Shown here: piece after piece, positions 33,886 to 43,160 of the stretch
Position numbering within the stretch: the stretch's first letter is position 1
Layout of the letters: each line of letters starts with the position of its first letter
Assembly (NCBI RefSeq): GCF_013340285.1
Contig: NZ_BLVO01000013.1
Span: 975,574-1,039,573, forward strand
Direction: 5' to 3'
Source of the DNA: Desulfovibrio subterraneus
GTDB taxonomy: Bacteria > Desulfobacterota > Desulfovibrionia > Desulfovibrionales > Desulfovibrionaceae
DNA: 64,000 bases
Notes under the pieces: generated by a model
The model's input: only the letters and a program-made list of their open reading frames with translations
What the model was told of the DNA's origin: nothing
Database searches by the model: none
Made by a program: the position numbers and the translations under genes

Positions 33886-34464
33886 ATGACAATGACGAAA
33901 AAGGATGCGCTGCTTCTGGCAGCCAAAGAGCTATTCGGGGAGTACGGGTACGCTGAAACCACTTTCAAGAAGATTTCCGAACGCGCTGGGGTTGCGCTGG
34001 GTCTTCTTACCCATCACTACGGTAACAAGGAAAAGCTGTTTCTTGCCGCAGGGCTGGATGTTCTGGACAACTTTCTGATCCACCTGCGCGAGGCGTGCGC
34101 ACGCGGTGAAAACGGCTACGAATCTGTGGTCAATTTCAGCCGGGAGTATTTGGAATTCTCCATTCAGAAAGATTCCTATTTCATGGTTCTGGTCCGCTGC
34201 TCCCCTTATTCGGACATGAAAACCAAGACCGACCGCGACACCATGTACGAAAAATTCAATCAGGTTCCCCGCGAACTGGAATACCACGTACGCCGCGGCA
34301 TTGAGGACGGTTCCATAAAGAAAGACCTGCCTCCCCATGAAACCGCAACCGCCATCCAGTGTAACCTGGTTGGTGCAATTCGTACCAAGTTGCTGACGCC
34401 GTATGCTCCTCCGAGCCTCTATGACGAAATGGTACGATTCATCTCAAGAAGCATCAAAGCCTAA
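33886..34464 (+). CDS. TetR family transcriptional regulator
   Basis: 192 aa. The N-terminal TetR helix-turn-helix (about 8-55) reads A-L-L-L-A-A-K-E-L-F-G-E-Y-G-Y-A-E-T-T-F-K-K-I-S-E-R-A-G-V-A-L-G-L-L-T-H-H-Y-G-N-K-E-K-L-F. The C-terminal ligand domain is of unassigned subtype. It lies divergent from nothing; the nearest neighbours are the sRNA candidate upstream and nrfA converging from downstream. An 11-bp inverted pair, ACTGTTTGAGC (33404-33414) and its complement (33781-33791), flanks the upstream region and could be its operators. Confidence 0.88.
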   Translation: MTMTKKDALLLAAKELFGEYGYAETTFKKISERAGVALGLLTHHYGNKEKLFLAAGLDVLDNFLIHLREACARGENGYESVVNFSREYLEFSIQKDSYFMVLVRCSPYSDMKTKTDRDTMYEKFNQVPRELEYHVRRGIEDGSIKKDLPPHETATAIQCNLVGAIRTKLLTPYAPPSLYDEMVRFISRSIKA

Positions 34465-34484
34465 TTTTGCATGCTGGTTGCACT

Positions 34485-34516
34485 AAAAAGCGGAAGGTAA
34501 TTCTTCCGCTTTTTTT
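34485..34516 (+). terminator. intrinsic terminator after the TetR gene
   Basis: AAAAAGCGGAAG and CTTCCGCTTTTT, loop GTAATT, followed by further Ts; 20 bases after the stop codon. Confidence 0.92.
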
Positions 34517-34549
34517 GTGTCCGCAGTCATGTCCTGCTCTACCCTCTGC

Positions 34550-34573
34550 AAAAAAGAGCCCCCTTGCGGGGGC
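34550..34573 (-). terminator. intrinsic terminator after nrfA
   Basis: On the minus strand GGCCCCCGC and GGGGGCTC form a GC-rich stem followed by TTTTTTG, 23 bases after the nrfA stop. Confidence 0.88.
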
Positions 34574-34596
34574 CCAATCATATTCTGTTTCCTGCT

Positions 34597-36162
34597 TTAG
34601 CTCTTTTCAGGAGCGGGAATCAGGCGCTTGTTGCCGTCCCATACCTGCTGCGCCTTGGGGAAGGGCTTGAGGTACTTGAGCCATTCGTGCGTCTGCAGAT
34701 GTGCGGGGTCCATCATCAGTTCACGGCTGTGTTCCATAATCGGCGGAACAAGAGTCTTGATGTCACCGGCCAGATCCTTCGCAATGGTGAAGTTGGAAGC
34801 GCGGACGGCCGCATCTACTGACTTCTGGCTGAACTGCTGAGACTTGGCAAGGGTATCCAGAGCCTTGGTCGGGTTATGGAAACCAACGCTATTCTCGGCA
34901 GAAACGTAATCCCAGAAGAACTGCCCCTTACGGCACCATTCGCGGGCTTCGATCATGAGATCATCATAGTCTGCAGACTTGGGCCCGGTGTACTCGGATG
35001 CACGGCGGATGGCTTCGTGCGCCCGTACGGAGACCTCCTGAGCGATGAGCAGCTGGGCAAACACCTTTTCCTGCGTATCCACCACGCGGCCCTTGAGGTA
35101 CTCAGGCGTCTTGTCGGTGTGGCACTGACGGCAGGCAGCCATATCCGGGTCCTTCAGCGGAGAGGTCCACTGATGGTCGGAAATCTTCTTTTTGCCGTCG
35201 AGACGCTTGTACGTCATGTGACAATCCGCGCAGGAAACACCGGCGGAGCCGTGCGGACCGTTGATCCAGGTTTCATATTCGGGGTGCTGGGCCTTGAGCA
35301 TGGGAGTCTGGGAGACAGGATGAATCCAGTCATAGAACTGGCCTTCAAATCCCTTGATCTTGGAATCGCCATGCCCCTTGTAGTACGTGTAGATGTTCTC
35401 GGGATCATACCCTTCGGTCCACGGGAACACAGGGCGCTGGGCCGCGCCGAATTCAGGCTTCTGGAAGTAGTATTCCACGTGGCACTGACCACACATGAGG
35501 GCGCGCTTTTCGTTACGCGGTATGTCCTTCCATTCCCTGCCCTGAACCTTGAGGAATTCCTTGAGCGGCTCGCTGTACAGCTGCAGTTCCATGGTCTCGG
35601 CTTCATGGCAGTTGGTACAGCCGATAGCATGGTCCTTCACATCCATGGCCTGACGGAACTCGTTGAAGTCCTTTTTCCAGAAATCATCGCCATATTTCTC
35701 GATGAACTCCGGCATCATGGTCGTCTTGCAGTTCCAGCAGGTGGAGGGCAGGCCGCCCTTCTCGCTGTAACGGTTTATACGGTCGATATTGAGAATGTCT
35801 TCAATGGCATAGGTGTGGCCACGGGCAGCACGATACTCAAAACTGAACGCATACCCGAGCCACAGGTTCTTCAGATAGGGCTGTGCGTGCTTGTAGCCCT
35901 TGGGCAGCGGGTTCACGTTGTCATGCTTGTTATACGGCACGGACCCGCCGTATTCGGTCATGATCTTGTCTTCATCGTTACGCAGGTAGGTTTGATAATG
36001 CAGCGGAAACACCTTTCCGAATTCGGAATTGCGTATTTCAGCCTTGTCCAGATTTGTCTTGTAGGTCGGAGTGACCGGTTCCACGGCATCGGAACAACCA
36101 GTGAGCGCAATGGCGGCACCCACGACGATAACACCGGCAACGGCAGAGAATTTCTTAAGCAT
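34597..36162 (-). CDS. nrfA: pentaheme cytochrome c nitrite reductase (ammonia-forming)
   Basis: 521 aa from the ATG at 36162 (GAGGAAGG upstream). The N-terminus is a lipoprotein signal ending A-L-T-G-C (Cys23), anchoring it outside the inner membrane. The catalytic heme is bound by C-W-N-C-K (near 142), the lysine-ligated motif unique to NrfA. Four further CxxCH sites follow: C-T-N-C-H, C-G-Q-C-H, C-A-D-C-H and C-R-Q-C-H. NrfA reduces nitrite to ammonium with six electrons delivered by NrfH, forming an NrfHA complex in sulfate reducers. It overlaps nrfH by eight bases. Confidence 0.97.
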   Translation of the reverse strand: MLKKFSAVAGVIVVGAAIALTGCSDAVEPVTPTYKTNLDKAEIRNSEFGKVFPLHYQTYLRNDEDKIMTEYGGSVPYNKHDNVNPLPKGYKHAQPYLKNLWLGYAFSFEYRAARGHTYAIEDILNIDRINRYSEKGGLPSTCWNCKTTMMPEFIEKYGDDFWKKDFNEFRQAMDVKDHAIGCTNCHEAETMELQLYSEPLKEFLKVQGREWKDIPRNEKRALMCGQCHVEYYFQKPEFGAAQRPVFPWTEGYDPENIYTYYKGHGDSKIKGFEGQFYDWIHPVSQTPMLKAQHPEYETWINGPHGSAGVSCADCHMTYKRLDGKKKISDHQWTSPLKDPDMAACRQCHTDKTPEYLKGRVVDTQEKVFAQLLIAQEVSVRAHEAIRRASEYTGPKSADYDDLMIEAREWCRKGQFFWDYVSAENSVGFHNPTKALDTLAKSQQFSQKSVDAAVRASNFTIAKDLAGDIKTLVPPIMEHSRELMMDPAHLQTHEWLKYLKPFPKAQQVWDGNKRLIPAPEKS

Positions 36163-36631
36163 CGGCAGCCTTCCTCGTCGATATTGGCTTCTTTGGGGTG
36201 TGGGGCACATGGCGGTGGCAGGACATGCAGTTATCCTTGCTTCCCATATTCACGGTCATCACGGTGCTTGAGTGGCAGCGCACACAGTTTGCCTGCACCA
36301 CATTCAGGGTATTTCCCTGAGGATGAATAAGATCCGGAATGGTTCCCAAGGTGTTGGCATAGATGTCCTTTGTGCCTGCAACTGCCTTGAACGGAATTTT
36401 GGCCGCAAGGTTATGCGGCGCATGACATTCGTTGCATGACAGTTTGGCGTGTACCGACTGCTTGTGCGTCAGCGCCGCCTCTTCCATGGCGTGACAACTG
36501 CCGCAGAAAGCTGCCCTGTCGGTTGTCACCATCGCCAGCCCCGCACCGAAAGTCAGCGCCACACCGGCCAACCCGGCCAGCAGCATGGCTCTCCACCTTC
36601 GAGCGGAACTCCCTTCTTTGGTCAACGACAT
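36155..36631 (-). CDS. nrfH: NrfH, tetraheme quinol dehydrogenase partner of NrfA
   Basis: 158 aa from the ATG at 36631 with AGGAGG six bases upstream. One N-terminal membrane helix (about 15-35) and four heme motifs, C-G-S-C-H, C-N-E-C-H, C-V-R-C-H and C-M-S-C-H. NrfH takes electrons from menaquinol and docks directly on NrfA. It is the first gene of the nrfHA operon, transcribed away from the sensor kinase gene. Confidence 0.96.
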   Translation of the reverse strand: MSLTKEGSSARRWRAMLLAGLAGVALTFGAGLAMVTTDRAAFCGSCHAMEEAALTHKQSVHAKLSCNECHAPHNLAAKIPFKAVAGTKDIYANTLGTIPDLIHPQGNTLNVVQANCVRCHSSTVMTVNMGSKDNCMSCHRHVPHTPKKPISTRKAADA

Positions 36632-36734
36632 TACTATCCTCCTGAATGGCTTTCCCTTCACAACGTTTCAACTTCACAACGACACAACGGCATGTGTTTT
36701 GGTCGACAGTTCGACACGTTATGTGCAGACTAGT

Positions 36735-36749
36735 CCAAAATGTGTGCCA
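36735..36749 (-). promoter_or_regulatory. sigma-54 promoter of nrfHA
   Basis: The minus strand reads TGGCACACATTTTGG: a perfect -24 element TGGCAC, five bases, and TTGG against the -12 consensus TTGC. It would start a leader of about 90 bases before nrfH. The adjacent gene pair encodes a sigma-54 activator, which fits. Confidence 0.75.
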
Positions 36750-36840
36750 ACTGACGATGTTACATGAATATATAAAAATAATATAAAAACGCAACGTTAA
36801 AAGAAACATTAGTCTGGTACTGGACGTAAAGTCCGCACCG

Positions 36841-36880
36841 TGTCATAAATATCTGACGATAATGTCCGATTTTCATGACA
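36841..36880. promoter_or_regulatory. paired upstream activator dyads in the nrf control region
   Basis: Two 18-bp dyads of the form TGTC-N10-GACA: TGTCATAAATATCTGACG (36841-36858) and TGTCCGATTTTCATGACA (36863-36880). Their centres are 22 bases apart (two helical turns), and they lie about 90-145 bases upstream of the nrfH sigma-54 -24 element, the usual place for activator binding. They also sit 50-90 bases ahead of the divergent kinase gene, so autoregulation is possible. Confidence 0.6.
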
Positions 36881-36931
36881 ACAGCGTTCATATTTTTCGG
36901 ACAAACAACAAATACAACAGGATGACTGACC

Positions 36932-39247
36932 ATGAGGATCAAGCACAGCATTCCCGTGCTGCCCGGCATATTCCTGCTGGTCTGGACACTCCTCCTGCTG
37001 GCATTGTTCAGCTGGAGCGCCGTCAGCGAGAAAAAGCACGTCAACGACATTGCACTGCGGCAGGCAAGAGCCTTCTTTCTGCAGATCGTTTCCACCAGAG
37101 AGTGGAACTCGGCCCACGGGGGCGTGTATGTGATGGTGACAGACAGAGTCAGCCCCAACCCTTATCTGGATGACCCTCAACGTGACATTGTCACCACCAA
37201 GGGAGAGCGGCTCACCAAGATCAATCCGGCTTACATGACTCGCCAGATATCCGAAATTCTTGCCGATACCGAAGGGGTGAGCTTTCACATAACCAGCCTG
37301 AAACCCCTGCGCCCCAACAACGCTCCCGATCTTTGGGAACATAATTCCCTGAAACAATTCGAGAGAGGTGAGAAGGAAGCCTTCCAACTCATCAACGAAC
37401 TGGATGAGACAGCGCGCTTCCGCTACATGGCCCCCCTCTTCGCCACCAAGTCATGCCTTACCTGCCACAAGGGGCCTGATGACAAGGAAGGAGGCGTACG
37501 TGGCGGCATAAGCGTTTCCATTGCCGCTGCTCCGCTCCTGCAGCTCGGGCAGGACAACATAAACCGCATGGGGCTTGGTTATTTTCTCATCGGCCTTGTG
37601 GGTCTCATAGGCATTGGCACCTCTGCATTTCAGGTCATACGCAAGCGTGAGCAGGCAGAAGTTGCCAACCGCATGAAGAGCATGTTCCTCGCCAATATGA
37701 GCCACGACATGCGAACCCCCCTCACGGGCATCATCGGCATGGCCGAGCTGCTCAGGCGCGACGCCACAACCCCGGAACAAGATGAATACGCATCACAATT
37801 GCAACTTTCTGCCGAAACGCTTCTGGACATCGTCAACGACATCACAGACTTTTCGCGCCTAGAGTCGGGCCGCATGGAACTGTCCATTGCTCCGTTCTCG
37901 CTTTCCGCTCTGGTCGCAAGCTCCCTGAAGGTCGTGCAATTTGCCTGCACCAGAAAGGGCATTGCCCTTTCCTATTCCATCGCACCGGACGTGCCGGATA
38001 CCTTGCTGGGCGATTCCTTCAGGCTCAGGCAGATGCTTGGCAACCTGCTCGGCAACTCGGTCAAATTCACGGAGCGCGGCACCATTTCCGTTGCCGTGCA
38101 TCTGGTGAAACGGTCAGATGAAGGATGCATGCTTTCTTTCTCCGTCAGCGATACCGGCATGGGCATTCACCCGAGCCAGCACGCCACCATTTTCGACAGC
38201 TTCACTCAGGGATCACAGGCACTGGCCACCGGACAGGTGGGAACAGGGCTCGGCCTTGCCATCACCCGCCAGCTTGTGGAGATGATGGGGGGCAGTATCA
38301 GTGTTTCAAGTTCACCGGGAGAAGGCTGCACATTCTCGTTCACGGCCTTGTTCCAACCTTCGGAGACTGAGGTACCCGAATCAGACCCTACTCCCTGCAA
38401 CCATGATGTGCCCAGGCTCCACCTGCTTGTAGCAGACGACAACCAATTGAACCGTACTTATCTCAAGGAAATACTGAGCGGTTTCGGGCACAGCGTGGAC
38501 GTGGCTTCCAACGGACGCGAGGCCTTGAATCTTCTCCGCAAAGTCCGCTACGACGCCGTGCTCATGGATGTGCAGATGCCGGAAATGGACGGCATCGAAA
38601 CAACCCGTGCCATCCGCTCCGGCGTGCATCCGGACATACCGGCCGACCTGCCGGTCATTGCAGTCACGGCCTTTGCTGTGGAGGGCGACAGAGAACGTTT
38701 TCTTGAAGCAGGCATGAACGCCTATGTCAGCAAGCCCATGACAGCCGATTCGCTGGCAGCAACGTTATGCACATTATTCCCAGAAACTGGCAGAGTACCG
38801 ACGACGCCCCCGCGCGCTCATACCAAGCCTTCCGTACCGGAAGCGCCGGAAACAACGTCCACACAATCGAACAACGGCATAACCATCGATAGTGCTGCCC
38901 CCATGGATATGGCAAAAGCCCTTGAAGCCATGGGAGGCAACAAGGCACTGCTGCTCCGTCTGTGTGCAGCCTTTCTTGAAGAGGTGCCGGAACGCTGCTC
39001 TCAACTGGAAACAGCCCTGCAGCAACGTAGCTGGGCCGAAGCCAGAAGGCTGGCTCACGCAATCAAGAACTCCGCAGCCATGTTGTCTGCAACGCAATTG
39101 CATGAAATTGCAAAGAAAATAGAAATATCCTGTGTTGATGAAAGCCCCGGCGCCGACAAAGAACTTAAAGCGATGCTTGAATGTATGCCCGCACTGACGG
39201 CCCATATCAACACCCTTCTGAAGAATGGTGAGACACCTCATGTCTAA
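36932..39247 (+). CDS. hybrid sensor histidine kinase with haem-binding DUF3365 sensor, receiver and HPt domains
   Basis: 771 aa. Membrane helices near 9-29 and 213-235 frame a periplasmic DUF3365-type domain carrying one CxxCH, C-L-T-C-H at about 175-179 ([11 protein letters not shown]). HisKA with His258 (M-S-H-D-M-R-T-P), HATPase with G-T-G-L-G-L-A-I, a receiver with the phospho-aspartate in V-L-M-D-V-Q-M-P and a C-terminal HPt (A-H-A-I-K-N-S-A) follow. The gene is divergent from nrfH and overlaps the sigma-54 regulator gene by eight bases. I infer that it senses nitrite, nitric oxide or redox state through the haem and controls nrfHA. Confidence 0.9.
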   Translation: MRIKHSIPVLPGIFLLVWTLLLLALFSWSAVSEKKHVNDIALRQARAFFLQIVSTREWNSAHGGVYVMVTDRVSPNPYLDDPQRDIVTTKGERLTKINPAYMTRQISEILADTEGVSFHITSLKPLRPNNAPDLWEHNSLKQFERGEKEAFQLINELDETARFRYMAPLFATKSCLTCHKGPDDKEGGVRGGISVSIAAAPLLQLGQDNINRMGLGYFLIGLVGLIGIGTSAFQVIRKREQAEVANRMKSMFLANMSHDMRTPLTGIIGMAELLRRDATTPEQDEYASQLQLSAETLLDIVNDITDFSRLESGRMELSIAPFSLSALVASSLKVVQFACTRKGIALSYSIAPDVPDTLLGDSFRLRQMLGNLLGNSVKFTERGTISVAVHLVKRSDEGCMLSFSVSDTGMGIHPSQHATIFDSFTQGSQALATGQVGTGLGLAITRQLVEMMGGSISVSSSPGEGCTFSFTALFQPSETEVPESDPTPCNHDVPRLHLLVADDNQLNRTYLKEILSGFGHSVDVASNGREALNLLRKVRYDAVLMDVQMPEMDGIETTRAIRSGVHPDIPADLPVIAVTAFAVEGDRERFLEAGMNAYVSKPMTADSLAATLCTLFPETGRVPTTPPRAHTKPSVPEAPETTSTQSNNGITIDSAAPMDMAKALEAMGGNKALLLRLCAAFLEEVPERCSQLETALQQRSWAEARRLAHAIKNSAAMLSATQLHEIAKKIEISCVDESPGADKELKAMLECMPALTAHINTLLKNGETPHV

Positions 39248-40664
39248 GATACTGATTGTTGATGATGAACTGATGGTGCGTACCATGCTCGCTGAAATTG
39301 CCGGCAGCATGGGCCACGAGGCGCTGAGCGCACCGAGCATTGCACAAGGATTGCTGCTCGCCGCCCAGTCGGCATGTGATCTGGTATATCTGGATGTGCT
39401 GCTTCCGGACGGAAACGGCCTGAATCACCTGCCGGACTTCAAGCAATTACCCAGCCAGCCCGAGATTATTGTGATTACAGGATTCGGGGATCCCGACGGA
39501 GCAGAACTGGCCGTGCGCCACGGGGTGTGGGATTACCTGCAGAAACCCCTGATGATGGATCAGGTGAAGCTCTCGCTTACCCGCGCTCTGGCATTCCGCC
39601 AGCAGAAAGAAAACACGAACTCAGTCAAAACCTTTCTCAGGCCGGAAATAATCGGCAACAGCCCTGCCCTTCAAACGGCACTGGGACTCGCGCAGGAGGC
39701 CGCCTCAACCAGCGTGAATGTGCTGCTTCAGGGAGAAACCGGCACCGGCAAGGAGCTGTTTGCACGCGCCATTCACCTGAACAGCCGCAGACGCGACAAA
39801 CCGTTTGTGACGCTGGACTGTGCCTCCTTTACGGAATCCCTTCTGGAAAGCCAGCTCTTCGGCCATGTAAAGGGAGCCTTTACCGGAGCGGACAGAAGCC
39901 GCGAAGGCCTGCTCACTCTGGCGCACGGCGGCACCCTTTTCCTGGATGAAATCGGCGACCTGCCCCTTCCCATTCAGGGGGCTTTTCTGCGTGCACTTGA
40001 ATCCAAACGATTCCGTCCCGTGGGTGCCAGCCGCGAAGCGGAAAGCGACTTCCGCCTCATCGCCGCAACCAACAAGGATCTTCATGAAATGGTACGGCTG
40101 GACCTGTTCCGCTCGGATCTGCTCTACCGGCTGCGCGGCATGACCATTCCCCTGCCGCCGCTACGCGAAAGGCATGGCGACATTCCTCTGCTCATAACCC
40201 ACTATCTGGACAAGCACTGTGCCCGATACGGCGTGTGCGGCAAAACCCCTTCAGAAGACTTTCTGGAAGCTGTAAACACGTATGACTGGCCCGGCAATAT
40301 CCGCGAACTGGTACATGCGCTGGACAGATCCTGCACCGCATCGTTTGACGACCCCATTCTCTTTGCGCGGCAGCTACCGACGGAAATAAGGGTTCAGGTT
40401 GCCCGCATGAGTGCAGGTCAAAACGGCAGCAACGGTTCCCATGCAGCATCATCTCCCTCTGTTCATTCCACTCCGGTCCCAAATGATCCGCAAAGCATGA
40501 ACGCACCTGTGTCGCTCAAGGAACACCGCCACGAGACGGAACGACAGTATCTCAACGACGTGCTCAGGCACGTATCCGGCAGCATTCCGGCCGCCGTTGA
40601 AATAACAGGGGTCTCCCGCGGTCACCTGTATGAACTGCTGAAGAAGCACGGAATCACTCCATAA
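39240..40664 (+). CDS. sigma-54-dependent response regulator (NrfR-like)
   Basis: 474 aa from the ATG at 39240. Receiver (Asp in V-Y-L-D-V-L-L-P, near residue 50), AAA+ domain with G-E-T-G-T-G-K-E and the sigma-54 contact loop G-A-F-T-G-A, Walker B E-I-G-D-L, and a C-terminal Fis-type helix-turn-helix ([20 protein letters not shown]). From memory, D. vulgaris has the same gene order with DVU0621 (NrfR) controlling nrfHA under nitrite. The sigma-54 promoter and dyads ahead of nrfH support the same role. It overlaps the kinase gene by eight bases. Confidence 0.92.
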   Translation: MSKILIVDDELMVRTMLAEIAGSMGHEALSAPSIAQGLLLAAQSACDLVYLDVLLPDGNGLNHLPDFKQLPSQPEIIVITGFGDPDGAELAVRHGVWDYLQKPLMMDQVKLSLTRALAFRQQKENTNSVKTFLRPEIIGNSPALQTALGLAQEAASTSVNVLLQGETGTGKELFARAIHLNSRRRDKPFVTLDCASFTESLLESQLFGHVKGAFTGADRSREGLLTLAHGGTLFLDEIGDLPLPIQGAFLRALESKRFRPVGASREAESDFRLIAATNKDLHEMVRLDLFRSDLLYRLRGMTIPLPPLRERHGDIPLLITHYLDKHCARYGVCGKTPSEDFLEAVNTYDWPGNIRELVHALDRSCTASFDDPILFARQLPTEIRVQVARMSAGQNGSNGSHAASSPSVHSTPVPNDPQSMNAPVSLKEHRHETERQYLNDVLRHVSGSIPAAVEITGVSRGHLYELLKKHGITP

Positions 40665-40665
40665 A

Positions 40666-40691
40666 AAAACGGCACCCTGAAGTGCCGTTTT
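40666..40691. terminator. bidirectional terminator between convergent genes
   Basis: AAAACGGCAC and GTGCCGTTTT form a ten-base stem with a six-base loop. A-runs and T-runs on both sides serve the regulator gene (plus) and the 127-aa gene (minus). Confidence 0.85.
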
Positions 40692-40730
40692 GCAGTGTCA
40701 TTCGACAAAAACGAACGTAAAGGACGAGCG

Positions 40731-41114
40731 CTAGTTGAAACGTATGTAGATGGGAATGGTATGAACCTCGCGGGAATGTTCCCTGGTGGGGCCCAGTTCA
40801 TAACGAATGGCGGCAGGATCAAGCTGCATCTCTTTCGCCACGGACTCGGCAAATCCCTTGAGGTTGATGATGGGGTGTCTCATGAACACCTGCGGCAGAC
40901 CATACGTAAGGTTGCAGGCAAGACATTTTCCGGGACGCTGACGAAGCACGAAGGCAAACTGGGCTTCTTTGGCGTCACCCTTCACAAAATCGACTGAGAT
41001 GTCGTAGGAACCGTCTTCTGCACCGCCAAACAAGGCATCAAAGAAAGCGTCTGTCCTGTCGTGCGGAAACAGCACGTCCAACTTCTCACGGGTAAAGATA
41101 GTCTCGAAATTCAT
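40731..41114 (-). CDS. small protein of unknown function, 127 aa
   Basis: 127 aa from the ATG at 41114 (GGGAGG four bases upstream; the longer frame lacks support). Soluble, with a conspicuous G-K-C-L-A-C-N-L-T-Y-G-L-P-Q-V-F (residues 63-78) whose two cysteines might bind metal. A basic region ends the protein (R-E-V-H-T-I-P-I-Y-I-R-F-N). It converges on the nrf regulator; no other clue to function. Codon use is ordinary for the window. Confidence 0.7.
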   Translation of the reverse strand: MNFETIFTREKLDVLFPHDRTDAFFDALFGGAEDGSYDISVDFVKGDAKEAQFAFVLRQRPGKCLACNLTYGLPQVFMRHPIINLKGFAESVAKEMQLDPAAIRYELGPTREHSREVHTIPIYIRFN

Positions 41115-41518
41115 AATGCCTCCCTGGCGCAATCCCCTCTGAAAACACAGAGAACACACTGTTATTTCAAACAAACCTACCGGCGCGCGATTACCGGAAC
41201 ATCTCCGCTAGCACGACACGCCGTCAACGGCAAGGGAAAACCCCGCCATACCGCGGTGCTTGCAGCCTGTTCTCCTTTTACCACGAACAATCCGGTCTGA
41301 ACGGGTTCCCTCCGCTGTATGCGTTTACGGCGCATGCTCTTCAGACGACCGTCAGGCTACCTCCAGACTGCCGCCCAAATAACGCCCAAATAACGCTCGG
41401 ACAACGCCCAAAGCACAGAGGGCAACACAGACAGCACGCAAATGCCGGTCTTCAGGCCACGGGGGTCATGTCCCGAAACATAATATGAGAAGGTAGCCGA
41501 AGGCCCCTTGGAGCCTCG
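41115..41518. other. 404-base intergenic region with no gene
   Basis: No frame with a ribosome binding site is seen. A short direct repeat, AACGCCCAAAT (about 41377-41400, two copies in a row with a third partial), and Cys-poor, low-complexity sequence fill the region. It separates the minus-strand 127-aa gene from gluQ, which is also on the minus strand and lies upstream of it. Confidence 0.5.
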
Positions 41519-42535
41519 TTACAGCCGAGACATAATATCAAGGATGTCCGGTTCAAGCTCAACACGGGCGAGGGGGATATCCTCCAGCCTGAAACGGGAG
41601 CGGAAAACTTCGGGCCTAGCCGGTGCGGGTTCGGGCTGCAATCCGGCACGGCAGGCAAGATAGCCCACCACTGCCTCGGGCCGTATGCCCGCTTCCCGCA
41701 GCATGCATAATTCGAAATGACGATGCCGTTTGGCCAGCCGCTCGCCTTCGTGATCAAAGACAAGGGGTACGTGGGCATATGTAGGCACCGGTTTACCCAG
41801 CAACCGGTACACCAGCACCTGACGGGGCGTGCAGTGCAGAATATCGTCTCCGCGCACAATCTGCGTGATGTGCTGGTCCGCATCATCTATGACCACGGCA
41901 AGCTGATAGGCAAACACACCGTCCGAGCGGCGCACGGCAAAATCACCGCCGCATTCTTCCCATGTCAGGCAGACATCCCCACGCAGCACATCGTGAAAGC
42001 CGATGAAATGGTCGCCGCAGTGCAGGCGAAGAGCCGCCTTGCGCCCCTGCTCCATGCGCTCGCGACGCTCGGCCGCACTTAAATTGAGGCAGATTCCGGG
42101 ATATGCGGCCCCGTAATCTTCCGCATGCGGTGCGGAAGCCAGCGCGCGCAGTTCCTTGCGGGTACAGAAACAGGGGTACACATGGCCCTGCTCCTCCAGC
42201 ATGGCGAGCACTTCTTCGTAACGCCCGTAACGCTCGCTCTGCACATAAGGACCATATGGACCACCCACATCAGGGCCTTCGTCCCAATCAAGCCCCAGCC
42301 ATTCAAGATCGCGCATTATGCCGTCTGCGAATTCGGTACGCGACCGGTCGGGATCAATATCCTCCATACGCAGAACAAGGGTTCCCCCCTTGCTGCGTAC
42401 AGCCAGCCAGCACAGCAGAAAGGACCATGCATTGCCAAGATGCATAAACCCCGTGGGGGATGGGGCCAATCGTCCCCTCACCGGCCGGGAATCTGAAGAA
42501 GTGCCGATAATCGAATCTGCTGCTATATTCGTCAT
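41519..42535 (-). CDS. gluQ: glutamyl-Q tRNA(Asp) synthetase
   Basis: 338 aa from the ATG at 42535. A truncated glutamyl-tRNA synthetase: N-terminus R-L-A-P-S-P-T-G-F-M-H-L-G-N (HIGH-like), zinc site C-F-C...Y-P-G-I-C, and the KMSKS-like G-E-R-L-A-K-R-H-R-H. It lacks the anticodon-binding domain. GluQ-RS attaches glutamate to queuosine in the anticodon of tRNA-Asp. About 300 bases with a tandem repeat lie between its start and tRNA-Arg. Confidence 0.9.
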   Translation of the reverse strand: MTNIAADSIIGTSSDSRPVRGRLAPSPTGFMHLGNAWSFLLCWLAVRSKGGTLVLRMEDIDPDRSRTEFADGIMRDLEWLGLDWDEGPDVGGPYGPYVQSERYGRYEEVLAMLEEQGHVYPCFCTRKELRALASAPHAEDYGAAYPGICLNLSAAERRERMEQGRKAALRLHCGDHFIGFHDVLRGDVCLTWEECGGDFAVRRSDGVFAYQLAVVIDDADQHITQIVRGDDILHCTPRQVLVYRLLGKPVPTYAHVPLVFDHEGERLAKRHRHFELCMLREAGIRPEAVVGYLACRAGLQPEPAPARPEVFRSRFRLEDIPLARVELEPDILDIMSRL

Positions 42536-42660
42536 GCAGCATCTGGAACCATGCCCACCACCAAAAGTCAAGGGTGGCAGCCTCCAACCCTGTCCCGATG
42601 ATACTCCCCCTGCGCAGTGCACTCCCATCCCCATGCAGGCGGAGCAAATCCGGATGCCCG

Positions 42661-42757
42661 TGTTGCAGAGAGCAACAGAACCTCATCATTGCCACGAGCA
42701 AAGTCTCACATCGCTGCCACGAGCAGCAGGCCCGCATCATTGCTGCGAGCAACGGAG
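42661..42757. repeat. four-copy tandem repeat of about 26 bp, each unit with a small hairpin
   Basis: Copies start at 42663, 42689, 42714 and 42740 (period 26, 25, 26). Each begins with a four-base stem around a five-base loop ending in GA: TTGC-AGAGA-GCAA, TTGC-CACGA-GCAA, CTGC-CACGA-GCAG and TTGC-TGCGA-GCAA. The stem is kept by a paired change in copy 3 (C...G for T...A). It lies between gluQ and tRNA-Arg. Confidence 0.7.
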
Positions 42758-42841
42758 CCACATCCCGAAACTTGACACCACAGACGCAATAACCTACAAA
42801 TCCAGACCTCTTGCACAGACCATCAACTCTTGGTCGAGCAT

Positions 42842-42918
42842 GCGCCCGTAGCTCAGTTGGATAGAGCGACGACCTCCTAAGTCGTAGGCCACAGGTTCGA
42901 TTCCTGTCGGGCGCACCA
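42842..42918 (+). tRNA. tRNA-Arg (anticodon CCU)
   Basis: 77 nt: acceptor GCGCCCG/CGGGCGC, D-arm GCTCAGTTGGATAGAGC, anticodon loop CTCCTAA (CCU, reading AGG), T-arm ACAGG-TTCGATT-CCTGT and encoded CCA. It is intact and contains the left attachment-site core in its 3' 48 bases. Confidence 0.97.
42871..42918 (+). repeat. attL: 48-bp attachment core inside tRNA-Arg
   Basis: The last 48 bases of the tRNA, from the anticodon stem to CCA, recur exactly at 44152-44199. This is the usual form of a tyrosine-integrase att site in a tRNA gene. The flanking bases differ on both sides, so the repeat ends are well defined. Confidence 0.9.
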
Positions 42919-42927
42919 TTTAAAACA

Positions 42928-42967
42928 AAGGGTTAGCATAAACACACATGCTAACCCTTCGCTTTTT
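42928..42967. terminator. hairpin terminator just after tRNA-Arg
   Basis: AAGGGTTAGCAT and ATGCTAACCCTT pair perfectly around an eight-base loop, followed by CGCTTTTTGC. It lies inside the integrated element and now ends the tRNA transcript. It may have come with the element. Confidence 0.75.
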
Positions 42968-42986
42968 GCTAACCTAACGCTAGAAT

Positions 42987-43160
42987 TCAGAACCAGCCTC
43001 CTGTTTGCAGGGCATCGCTCATATCCGGAAGCTGCTGACGGTCTGTAAACACCATGCACACCGAGCCTGATTGCTGATCCAACAACAGTCTGAGACGGCC
43101 AAAGAGCCGCCTAACTGGTTTGAGCCTCACACTATAATTCTGCGCATAGTAAATCAGCAT
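42987..43160 (-). CDS. possible 57-aa protein or gene fragment inside the element
   Basis: The frame starts at the ATG at 43160 and overlaps the end of the methyltransferase gene by seven bases. The sequence is basic (R-L-K-P-V-R-R-L-F-G-R-L-R-L-L-L-D) and matches no family I know. No ribosome binding site beyond the coding overlap is visible, so it may be a remnant rather than a gene. Confidence 0.3.
   Translation of the reverse strand: MLIYYAQNYSVRLKPVRRLFGRLRLLLDQQSGSVCMVFTDRQQLPDMSDALQTGGWF

Noticed and set aside
42661-42757. CRISPR array
   Set aside because: The units are adjacent with no unique spacers and only 25-26 bp long; a simple tandem repeat.
42877-43059. Minus-strand frame overlapping the tRNA-Arg 3' end
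   Set aside because: It encodes through the tRNA and its terminator hairpin; the C-terminal text is translated tRNA sequence, a common artefact.
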